Assembly: GCA_004794655.1 (NCBI GenBank)
Contig: SMMW01000559.1
Coordinates: 2,728,001 to 2,792,000, forward strand
Length of the DNA stretch: 64,000 nucleotides
Origin: Marisa cornuarietis
Taxonomy: Eukaryota > Mollusca > Gastropoda > Architaenioglossa > Ampullariidae
Direction of reading: 5' to 3'
Shown here: positions 1 through 12,284 of the stretch, piece by piece
Layout of the letters: each line of letters starts with the position of its first letter
How positions within the stretch are numbered: the stretch's first letter is position 1
Notes under the pieces: generated by a model
What the model saw: only the letters and a program-made list of their open reading frames with translations
Told to the model about the DNA's origin: nothing
The model's database searches: none
Translations under genes and position numbers: made by a program

Positions 1-78
1 GATGAGAAGCCGCAGTTTGCCTCTAACTTCACTGGATCGGTGACAGAAAACCTACCCCCCGGATTAACTGTTCTCCGG
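1..78 (+). CDS. Cadherin exon 1 of window (5' partial)
   Basis: Residues 1-26, frame 1, starting at a D-E-K-P-Q-F linker and the first strand of a repeat (SVTENLPPG). The donor GTAAGC follows position 78, between codons. It may continue leftward beyond the window. Confidence 0.88.
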
Positions 79-3000
79 GTAAGCGATAAGAGCATGCTCT
101 CTATGAGTGTCAATATGCGCTATAAAAATCTTCATTATTATTATTTATTATTATTAACTGATCCAAAATTCTGTTGTTGTTGTTGTTGGTATTTTTGGTA
201 GGTGTTTGTTTCGCACAGAAACAACATAGGTATTTCTTAGTAGTTTATTTCACCCACAGTAAAAAAAAATCGCGAGAAAATAAGAATGCAAGAAAAGGTC
301 CTGCGATTTTATAAGTTTATATTGCTCGTAAACTAGGTATACAAGTATTGAGTTCAAGACGAAGTAACTCTAGTCACCTGTGGACTAAAGCAGGGTGTTG
401 TAGTCAGACATTTCTGATTGGTTGTTTGTTGGTGGCTAATGCCGTGCCAGCTATATCTCGGCGATCTAATCAGATACTATTAGTCAGATTATTATTATTT
501 TTATTATTATACATTATTAATCAGACACAGATACTATATCACTTAACCTGCCATCTCGCGTCTACCGATTTCTTTTCAGAATAATGCCAGGTTCCCGACG
601 GCTGTCGAATAATAAACCTTTTTGTGTGCGTCTAGTTGCAAGCAAGTGACTCAGACACCTCTGAGAAGGATCTGGTCTTCAGCCTCAGCTCGGTGGTGCC
701 CCCAGGAGTGCTCAGGGTGGACAACTCGTATGTGGTGACCACCGTCAGCCTAGACGCCGAAAAGACTCGCGTGATTACAGGGCTAGTGCAAGTGTCTGAC
801 GGCGCTCACACCAGCACAGCATCTCTCAGCATTTCTGTACAGGACGTCAATGACAACGCGCCGCAGGTAACATCTCAGCGAGTGGCATCTTGTTGATACA
901 TTTGCTGCAATGGAAGTCACTGGGTTAATTTTAAATAGTAATTTGTAATTATATCGTAGCTAGAAATAGTAATGACGACGACGACGACGACGATGATGAT
1001 GATGATGATGATGATGATGTCAAATAGGATTACAGAAATAAAGATTGTCGTGAAAATCTGGTAATGGCTTAATTGTTCCTCCATCCACCTACCGACCTTA
1101 TCTTTGCCGAGCACCTTAATACTGATGCATGGTATATAAAGTTAGCGCAGTTTTACATGACACCTAAACATATTTATCTCAATAACTTCAAACTCCAACA
1201 TAACACGCACAAACTAAACAAGAGCCGTTTAAAAATCTCAGATATTTTATGAGTATGAATTGTTTTTGGTCTAGTTTCTTTTTTGTAGTAAATTTGCATT
1301 CATTTTTTTCTTGACTGGTGTTATCCTCATTGTGATAAAGTAGAATGCAAAAAAGAAATATGCTTTAACCCAGAATCCTCTATCTTCACTCAGGTCGTCC
1401 TTGCGGTAAACCCAGTAGAGATACCAGAGAAAACTAACACAGGTGTGAAAGTGGTGGCTGTCAACGCCACGGATGCTGACGTGACGAACAGTGGGTTCAC
1501 CTTCTGGTTGGAAGAAGCAGACGGCAAGTTTGCCATCGACCACACCTCGGGGACCATCATCGTGTCTGGCGCCTTCGACCGGCGGGTACAGAACCAGTAC
1601 AACGTGCAGGTGTGGGTGTCGGACCAGGGGACACCTCCCCGCCTCAACCACAGCGTGCTGTACGTCAATATCACGGACAGCAACACGCCTCCCACCTTCG
1701 TGAACGTCACCAACAGCAGCGTCACACGTTACCGTTTCGACGTCAAGGAGGATGCTGCCGTCGGCTTCAGTGTTGGTCGCGTCCTGGCACTGGATCCAGA
1801 CCCAGGGTCATCGGGTCAGGTTCGTTACGTCATCAGCAACGGAAACACTGATCACATCTTCCTGCTGGGCGAAGCTACCGGCGACCTGACCCTGGCAAAA
1901 TTGCTGGACTTCGAGAGCGTCCAGTCGTACAGGTACGAGAAAAAGAATATAGGGCTGCGATTGGAGGTAATGGTGTTTTACACAAAGCCAGCAACTAAGA
2001 CTATATCACAAAGAAGCAGTCGGCCTTATAAACAACCTGTACGAGAAAAGATCTGAGTTAACGTAGACAGTGTTATGGGACTGAGTGAATTTCAGTTATT
2101 AAAGGTTTTTGTCCAGTCTCGGATTCCTTAACATCCTTGTTGTGGTCCTAGAGGTACCATCTTAAACTGTTGTTAAGTCCTAACTAAAAGATGTTTCTAG
2201 GGGAAAGATTGTTAAATGTCTGGTAATGTCGAGTGCATCCAGAGCTACGCCTAATTAACACATGATCCTCGTCCTCCCATTGGTAGTAGCCTTGGAAATG
2301 TAAAATATCCATATTATACGATCCTTAGGTTTGTTTTGTTGACCTCTTTGTGTATACAGAAAGAATAAGAGGTGAATCACCTATATTTTGGGAAGCAGCA
2401 TCTTGTACTGAAATTTACTCAGTCACTAAAAAATAATCTGTATTCCACAAGACTTTGAACAAAATATAGTGACCAACGGCTTGAAACATTCTTGTAAATT
2501 ATATTTGACGTGAGATATATCTATATAAATTGTGTGCACTATATGTGTAGATTTATGTGTAAATTATATTTGTGAACTTTGATTCTCAAAACAAACAATT
2601 TTCGCAATTATATATGGTTTAAAAAATTTATCTTTTACAATAACGAAGCTACAAAAGTTTTATAAACAAAACAGCTACAAGACAAAAATGCTCTTGATGT
2701 TTTTACGACACAGGCTGCTGATCTTTATAAAATCGTTTGTTCCTGCAGACTTGTGGTAGAAGCCGTCGACAACTCCCTGGAACCACGGACGGCGACAGCG
2801 ACAGTGGACTTGTTGGTGGTAAATGTGGTGGAGGCGCCGGCCTGGCCAGCCTCATTACCAATCATCTACATCACACTGCACAGCCAATGCACGGGCACAC
2901 AGTCCTCAGACAGACTGCAGGACGTCATGGCCGTCTCCAGCAGCTCTCAGAGCGACGTCCTGTATTCGTTGACCAATCACACCAACCTTTTCTCCATTGA

Positions 3001-3895
3001 CAGCGTCACCGGGCTGCTGAGAGCTTTCTCGGGTAGGGTAACAGAACTAACATAGGTAACGAATGGCTGCTGACAGCTAGCACGAGTAATAAATAGATGC
3101 TGAGAGCTTACACTGGTAACAAATTATCGATAATAAACTAGATTGATAAAAAAAAAGACTGCTGGCAACAAGGTACTGGCTGTCGTCATGTTCGTCGAAG
3201 AATAACCGTAACTTCCATCTTTCGTGGCAGGCATCAGCAGATCCCGCTCGTCCCTGCTCACACACACGCACACACCTCAATTTCATCAAACGAGGAGCAC
3301 TGTTCCCTTAAGTAATTCTTAACTATGGCCTGTTTCTAACATCTATATATATATATACGTATGTCTTCCATTTTTAAGCTGTAGAAATAATTTTCTAAAA
3401 CACGTACCAATGGAAAGATTTTTTCATTGAGTCGATGGTGAGCGCCTTGAGTTCGTCCTCATTGGTCAGGATGATTATCAGGGAAAAAGAGAACAGCTAA
3501 CTAAACATGTTCTGTTTCAGTTACGAAATGAATTGTTTTTTTGTTTTTTTTGTTTTTTTTTAATACTTTTTTCTAGCTCGTCTGACACTGTCGGCCTATC
3601 AGGTGGGATTACAGGCCTGCGCTGTGGGCATCAAGACCGTGTGCTCTGACGCAGCGCTGACCGTGCGCGTGGAGACAAATGACGCCATCACGTTCTGTCC
3701 GCCTTTCTTGGTCATTCGGGTCAACGAGAGTGCGTCCGTTGGTTACGTCATAACCGACCTCAACACGACTAAAGGAGATGATCACGTGACCTATTCTTAC
3801 AGTTCTCCGTCTCTTGAATTTGGTATCGGACAGAGTTCGGTAAGTGGGCACTTGGTTTCGATTGGTGTGCAGCTGTGAACATGTGCCTGTGGCGA

Positions 3896-3952
<57 letters not shown>

Positions 3953-6900
3953 CAGTAAATGAAAGAAGAAGCGAGAGAATAGAGAGAATACCAAACTAAG
4001 CAGACAGGACAGAAATTGGTGGACATTTACAATGAAAGCCGTAAGCAGGTGAAGGTGTGAGATTTGGAAAAAAACTGGGTGAGGGGTAATGAAGAGAAAA
4101 CAAGAGAAGGAAAGATAGTGAAAGTAGAAGAAACGGCCAGATAAACTGGATTTTACCCATCTTTTCATGTCTTGTTCATTTTTATTTTTAAATCAGAGGA
4201 ATATCTTTTCTTCTCCACTCAAAATGTATTGTGCAACTATTTTACTTCAGGGTGTGGTCAGCCTCGTTCAACGTCTAGACAGGGAGAGGACTGATCAATA
4301 CATTCTACAGGTGGTCGCTGTCTATGCCCCCTCTAACACGTCTGTAACAGCACAGGTGAATTTCCATAACACTCATCAAGATAAAGTCTACTGGTTAGCT
4401 TACTCTTCTGTCAGCAACACTTTATTTGTCAATGTACACCCATTTTGTCAGCACCATGTTAGGTAAAATCTAATTTGTCAGCAGACACTCCATTCTTCAG
4501 TACACTTCCTGTTTCTCAGCTTTATCAAGGTATCGATCATTGTTCCTAATGTCCTCCTGTAACTCTAATCACCTTGTCAGTAACAAAATCCCTGTAGCTG
4601 TCCTGCCTGAGCTGCTAGCGTCCTCCAGTTTATTCTTCTTGTCATGACAATCCTGGAGCTAATGTTCTCTCTGATGGAGTTAGCTAATGGGCTTGTTTAC
4701 TTGTGCATAGAAACACAAAGTGCTTTCCAAGTAAAATAAAATGTTCGAACGAAACACTTTTTCAAAACTGCTTATAGTTGGCCAATCAGGCGATTTAGAA
4801 GGAGAGAGGACGGGGAAAAGGGTCAAAGATTCACTACGTTTCAGTTGTCCACAAGCTTAGGAATGATATATATATATATATTTTTTTTTTGCCATGTACA
4901 GGTTACCATCATCGTTGACGATGCGCCAGATTCATCTCCCATCTTCACCCAAAAAGTATACGAAGGGGAGATAAGCGAGAACAGCCCTTTTGGCAACGTT
5001 GTGCGGGCATCTGGGAGCAGAATTGGCCTAAAGATTTCTGCTAGCGACCCGGACCTGAACTCTTCGGTATGTGACAATTAAATTAAAGAACAAGCTTCTT
5101 TGTTAGCACATATCTAGCCAGTTACAAGTCAAAGACATTTTCCCGCCAATTTATCAATCGAAAGCTTGAACAAAAATTCAATTGTAAATGTTAAGTTTTG
5201 CTAATGCTAATTTTTGGTTGCACCTCTAACCATGTATTCTGGAGCAAACAACACTTGAATATGAAAGTCGTAAATTTTTTAACTACGACATCATATGTGC
5301 GCTGCCTGAATCATCATCATTCCTGCTCATCTTCTCCCGATTTAGATCGTTATTTCTATTGCTTCTTTTTGCTTCTTCGTTCGTGCCTTCTCGCCAAGAG
5401 ATAGTTCGCTAAAACGTTTATTGAAAATCATGACGCACTTTTTGAGTGATGTCCCTTTTGGTGTCGGTTGTCTACCCGACCTCAGCTAACCTACTATATC
5501 GCGAAAGACAACTCAGGAGGCGCCTTCCTCGTCAATCGCCTGACAGGAGTAATAACGGTCAACCACAGCGTGGATCTAGAAGCCATGGAACCCACTTTGA
5601 ATGGCAGTTTCACATTACAAGTGAGTGGTCAGACGAATTGGTGTGGTGTGTGCAAATCATTCGAACTTGTTCACAAAACAAAAACAGACCGTAATGGCTC
5701 GTAATTTACCCGGTAGTCAGTTATAAACAGAGACAGATCAACGCAAATGTCCTAGTTTCTCTTCCAGTCGCACACCCCTACCTCCATCTACAACCTTTAT
5801 ATTGTAGCAGGTATAAATAGTGCGAAGGGATATAATTATAATCTTTTTGTTTGGTCTAATGACTGCTTTAAATGTAGTTCACACAGCGCAGAGTTACTGT
5901 AAGCTTCAAACAACTTGTCAAGAAATAACGGTCGATCTGTTGCCAGGTCCTTGTGTCTGATGGTTATTTCAACGACACAGCCACGGTGATGGTTCACGTC
6001 GTCAATGTCAACGACAATCCTCCACACTTTTCTCCCGACACCAGGAACTTCACACTGAGTGAGGTAATCCACTGTTAAGAATATCTGTAGAAGTTTTGGG
6101 GGCGGTCTTTGTAATATGACGGACGTACACTTACCTTGCATACGCTCGACGCATATCACACACACATAACACGAGCCCCCACAGATAACGATGAAGATGA
6201 GAAGGTTAAGGAAGACGGAGAGCTCGATGGTTTCCTTTTTTCCATCCGCCTAAGGAACGTTGTTTTTCTTCTTTTTACGTCATTCCTTCTCCGAAATGAC
6301 GACGAACAAATGACGCACACAAGACGTCAAACACAAGACACTATTCACACACGAAACAATACAAGACCTACCTCTAACTCATTACACTCTTGTTGGAGAC
6401 ATGCAGACCTCTCCTCTCCTTCCTCTGCTAGAAGAACTTAAACTATGAATACGTCAGTCTCTCTACCGTTTTCCACACGCAAAGTTTATTAACGTAAAAA
6501 ATTAATCTCACGATTAATACTCCTAATCTTTAAGTGTTTATTCACATTTATTTGTCTCTTCTCCAGAACACTGCATGGCCGCTAGTAGTTACCTCTTTGA
6601 ACGCCACGGACAAGGACCCTGGGGATAGTGACCTTTTGGCCTACTCACTTCTACCTGACGATGGTAGGACATAAGCATTGTTCACTTCAGATACTCAGTC
6701 GGCTGTAGAGTCACAAAAGTGCAGAAAGACATGTTTCCCAAACAAAACCATACATTTATTTAATCTGTTGTCTGCCGTCTACAGATTCGCTACCTTTCAC
6801 CATCGACGCAAACAGAAAACGACTTCTGCTTATGTCTGAGCTGGATCGAGAAAAAGTTGCCTTCTATACATTTTATGTCATCGCTACGGATCCCGGGGGG

Positions 6901-9900
6901 TTAAATGTAAGTTATTACAATATTTTAATTCTATATTGTGTTGCTGTACAAATAAATCATGTGACATTGTAGGGTTAACCCTGGTCTTAGCTAATCAATC
7001 ATGGCTACAGGGACTAACATGTATACGCCAGAGTAAACTGTAATGTCACTGCATGCTGCTTACCACGGCAAAGTCTGTGCCAGTGTGTGGTCCTTAAGTC
7101 TGTAGGAGAACACGAGTAGTCTCGACATCCATGAGCAGTGTTCACTGCTATGATCTTAACACTACATGTATATATTTTGTCTGTATTCTTCAAATAATGT
7201 TTTGCCACCCTCCTTACCCCAGCATTATGGTTTGTTCTGTACTAAACTTCTTTTATCCTCGAAAATGTGCGTGCGCCTAATTGACTGGAAGACCGATAAC
7301 CTTTTTCCTTATTAAGCTAACTTTATAGGCACAAGCACTTGAGAGGCGCCGTTGGTGTGCACGTGAACGATAGAGGCATAGCGACGGGTGTGTATTTTTT
7401 TAAAATGACTTTTTACAGAACTTTGCTGTGTATCAGGTCGATTGCCTGTATTTCAGGGTTCTATGGTAATCAATGCTATAATTGGAGACTACAACGACCA
7501 GCCGCCCATATTTGAGAAAAGCACTTACAGGCTCAGTGTTGTAGAAGGTCAGCAGATAATGGAGAAATATAGTCCTTCTTTCTTTTTCTCCTTCCTCTCG
7601 CTTTCCCCCAACCTCTGTCGCTCTTTCTTTTGGCTTATTTTTTTCCTTGGCTATAACTGTTTCTGTAGAATGCGAGAAAATATGCTTATTTTAAAGTCTT
7701 TTTGCGTTTGAGAAATTGTGATTTTGTAAATGATGTTGTATTATTATTGTTTTCTTCGTACATACTCTTTTGATGCTCCCCACCTTGGTGAAACTTTTAA
7801 TAATAATAATAATAATAATAGTGAAGATGTTTATAGCGCATATTCACACTCATAGAGAGCATGCTCTTAGCGCTTAAAACGAGGAAGAGACATGGACTAA
7901 GTAGATACAGAACAAAGGGACGAAAGAAAACAACAGTACCGACGAAACAGAAAACAAAAGGCATCAAGTAACAGGAACAGAAAAATATAGTGATTCTGCG
8001 AGAAAGATGGGTAAAGTAGCAAGAGGGAAGGGGGCGGGGTTAAGAAGGACGAGCATTGTGTGGACTGTGTTAGGAGAAATGCTCAAGGAAGAGGTGCGTT
8101 TTCAGTGCAGATTTGAAAGATTCAGTTGTAGGAAGGTGGCGGATATGGAAAGGAAGAGAGTTCCATTGTTTTGCAGCACAGCAGCCAAAAGTCCTGTGAC
8201 CATATGTTGTTGTTCTGGTGACAGGAACAGTTAGGATACGGTCGTCAGACGAAGAGCGTAGTTGTCTGGACGGAGAGTAAGGGATGAGAAGTTCAGAGAA
8301 ATAGTCAGGACAGGAGCCAGCAAAGAAATTAAAACACAGAACAATTAAACACAAAGAAATTAAAACTTTTGTAGCTTGTGCACCCATCCAGTCCCCTAAG
8401 AACAGCAAGTCAAGGGACTGAATGTTGACAAGGCCTATTGAATAAACTATTCTGTCTGTCTGTCTGTCTGTCTGTCTGTCCTTATCCCTTTTTCAGATGC
8501 TTGAGTAAACCATTGTCACCGTCTTAGACTGTGCGTGTTCATATTATGAAACTCATGACAGACGTTCATGCGTGCATTTATGTGCGTTAGTATGCATTTG
8601 TCTGAGAGAGTTTCCGCTAGAGAGAAACATAGTAACATTTATTAATTTATTTATTTGTCAACTGCCAGGTGCTGCAGGTATCGGTCAGAGCTTAGTGATC
8701 AGCGCTCACGACAATGACATTGGAGAGAATGCCCGCCTCACCTTCAGTCTCCAGACAGGAACTGAAAACAACTCATTTAGCATTACGACCATAAACTCGT
8801 CACAGGTACCAAGAACTAATATTGTTGTTTTACCTCATTCCGTTAATCATTGACTGATGTTATTTCCGAATAAAATCGGAATTTGTAAATTCGTGTTCTT
8901 GGCCCAATATTTTGCCATAATATGTAAACCTGTACACACGTTGCAAATCGTCTTGTACAAGTCTTTTATTTTGTAATTTTAAGACCTGTGCGTTTACGAA
9001 AGAGTGTGACAACTACATGCTAACATTGTCTCTTTATCAGGCTGTGGTTCGTGTGGAGAAACCTTTGGACCGAGAACGTGTGTCGTCAGTTCGCTTGGAA
9101 GTCATTGCGAAGGACGGAGGTCAAAAGACTTTAACCGTGAGAAACATTTTTCAACAAATTAGTGTATTAATGTAGTTAACATTACTGACCAAAATCTGCC
9201 CGCCATACTGCTTGATTGCTTTCTCTCTGGAAACATAAAAATAAATATTATCAATATTTTATTTATCAAAACATAAATTAACACGTATATCTAAATACCG
9301 TTGTAAGTTATTTATTAACAACCGCAAATGGATACATAAATGTCTGTGAGCGTTGTAGACACCCCACAACAAAGTACACATTTTTTAAAAATTAATGACA
9401 AAAACGTCTGGCGATAAACCATTTTATTGTTGTTGTTTGAAATTCAGAAGAAACATGAAGAACACGACTAATGATAGTTCTAGAAGGTACTCCTTATGCC
9501 GAGAGTCAGAGCAACATTGTATGGTACCTACGTAAGTGTTATGCTGACATCAGATAATATTCTCTAGCAAACGTTTTTGATGTTGTGATCGCTTCAGGGG
9601 ACATGCACCATTGAAGTAACGATTGAAGACATCAACGACAACCCCCCACGTTTTGTGAGCAGCGTCTACAGCGCCGTGATAAGTGAGGACGCCACCAACA
9701 ACACGCGCCTCTCTCTGGTGAGGTTTTGAAACGAGGCTATGCACAAAAGAGCAAGTAAGGAAGAAAGAAGAGATAACAAAAAATCAAAGCCCGTACTTTA
9801 CTAAAGCATGTTTTCTGTCATTTCTGAGCAGGTTCCCAGTCTGCAGGTCATAGACGAAGACGCTGGAACCAACGGAAGTAGCGGCGTTGTCTACAGCCTG

Positions 9901-10958
9901 GAGACCGGGACTGTCTCACCTTTTTACGTGGATTCCATCACAGGTGATATCCGCGTTCTCTTCACCTTGGACTCTCAGCATCTGGACTGGGAGAAAATAT
10001 CCAGCTATATCCTGAAGGCGAGTAGTACGTGTGTAGAAAGTTCCAGATAAAATATGTGCATAAGTTCCACTTTCTAAATGCTGTGCTCCTGAAGGTATCA
10101 GCAACAACAGTGCTGTGTGATGACAGAAAGAGAGGAAGTCACCCTTTTGCTTGATGTTTTGAAACGCCAAGAACGCAAAAATAATCAAAATGAAATGAAT
10201 GAAAGAAAGAAAGAAAATTCGAAAGGAAGAAAAAGAAAGAAATGAAAAGAAAAGAAAAGACGGTAAAATGAAGAAAGAGCTCTAAATGTATTTGAAGAAA
10301 TAGGTTTTGCGGCGATCGGTGGTGCAGCGACTAAAGCGCCTGTCACCACAATTTTAGGTTCGATTCTCGGCTCCGAAATACTTTTTTCTGAATATGACTC
10401 CTATTTACAGGGCTGGCAGTTGGTAGTATTCCCTGGGTACTCCTGTTTTCTTCGCCTCTTTTTCTTTCTCTCTCCCTCTGTGCCCTTGTTATCCTTGAAC
10501 ACAACAGTCATGTGACATAGACATGCCAAAGAGATCACCGAGAAAGGGCGACAAGTGAAAAACCAACGCCAGGAACGTTAGTCCTGTTGGGTTTGACTGT
10601 TGTTGCAGCTGGTTGCGACTGACGACCGCGGTCGAGGACTCAGCGGCACAGCCATCGTCAACATCACCGTCAACAACGTCAACGACAAGACGCCGGAGTT
10701 CACGGCACCGCATTACCAGTGGCACGTCAACGAGGCCGCTCCCCTTGGCTACGTCCTCGGCTACGTCAACGCCACAGACAACGACAGCGACCCCAGCCTT
10801 CTGCGTTACTACATCTACAGCGGCGGCCAGGGCAAGTTCTATCTCGACCCTCTGTCAGGTGACACCTTACTCTTTGCTCCTCCTGTACAGTAGAACGGGC
10901 CCGTAAAATTTAATGAACGTGATGATTGAATCTAACACTTGCAGACTATTTTGATCTG

Positions 10959-11028
<70 letters not shown>

Positions 11029-12242
11029 AACACACAAGGAAAATAATTTCTCTTTTTATACTCCAGATGAGTTTGTTGCTGGTTATGTTCTTTTTTTGCC
11101 AAGTCTAGAGAATAAATAACCAAATAAACAATAGTTTGAGGTTTTATTGGTGAATGAGTGAATATCTTTGGGAGTCATGAACTCTTTATTTTCGTAGCTT
11201 ATGTTATGTATATCTACAGTATATTTGTTTATTGTAAATAGTTCAAAGATTTCAATTTTTTATATTTCACATTTTACTAAGACTGGTGTGATCAATTGAT
11301 TGCATTTTGTTCAGGTGCAATATTGGTGTCTGGCTTACTGGACAGAGAGACAGCAGACCGATATGATCTGAAGCTAGAAGTCTACGATAGCCAGCTGCGA
11401 GGAAACGCAACGGTGTTTATTCTTTCCGTCTCTCTCTTCCCCTCACTTTTCCACTCTTTTCTTTCTCGTGTATTTCTCTGCTTTTTTTTCTTACTGCCTT
11501 TCTGCCTTGTTGGCTGTTTTTTTCATCTATCTGTTCTTTTTTACAATCAACTCTGTGGGAAAGCGGATAGCCGAGTAGTTAGAGCATTTGCATTCAAAAT
11601 TCTCTAACACCCCCCCACCCTCCTCACAACGACTGAAGAGGTCTGAGAACCTTCACCTTTTTATATACTATTTCCTCTGTTCTCTGTTACAAATAAGCCA
11701 CAGTCTTTGAATACATCGCAGGTGAGCTGCAATGCATAATAAATCATACCCCTCATCACCCACAATGTCATGGATTTTGCGTTAATTACTCATGCGTATG
11801 ACCTCAGGAGTAAGGCCGCGGGAGGATGTGAATCCAGTTGTTTACAAAGTGCTGTTCTCTCCCACAGGCAACGATTACTGTAGACGACGCCAACGACAAC
11901 TGCCCGGTGTTTCCGCTCGCTGCTCCGCTGGTGAAGCACGTCAGTGAAGGCGTGGCACAGATGGACATCTTCAACCTGACGGCGTCAGACCTCGACATCG
12001 GCGACAACGGCAACGTGTCTTTCTTTATCAATGACACAGGTGGGACGCTGAATCAGTGGGCTTATTTTCCATAAGTGACAAGTGTCACCTTAGAAGTCCC
12101 TTTTGTAAAAGTCTGCAGAACGAACATGCAGCATTATGTAAGCAGCTGTTATTGATATACAATATAGGTGCCGTAAAAATGTATGTTATTATTATCGTTA
12201 TTATTATTATTAAATACAGCTTTAAATACCTTTTAGTTATCC

Positions 12243-12284
<42 letters not shown>

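Noticed and set aside
1933..2056. Read-through of cadherin exon 3 to a stop at 2056
   Set aside because: Loses the conserved SYRLVVEAVD strand, which the donor at 1933 restores with exon 4.
10022..10030. GT donors for exon 16 next to the GC site
   Set aside because: Using GT at 10022 or 10025 leaves one base, and exon 17 then reads into a stop after three codons.
10309..10380. Possible tRNA gene
   Set aside because: A- and B-boxes are present but the acceptor and anticodon stems do not pair; a SINE body follows.
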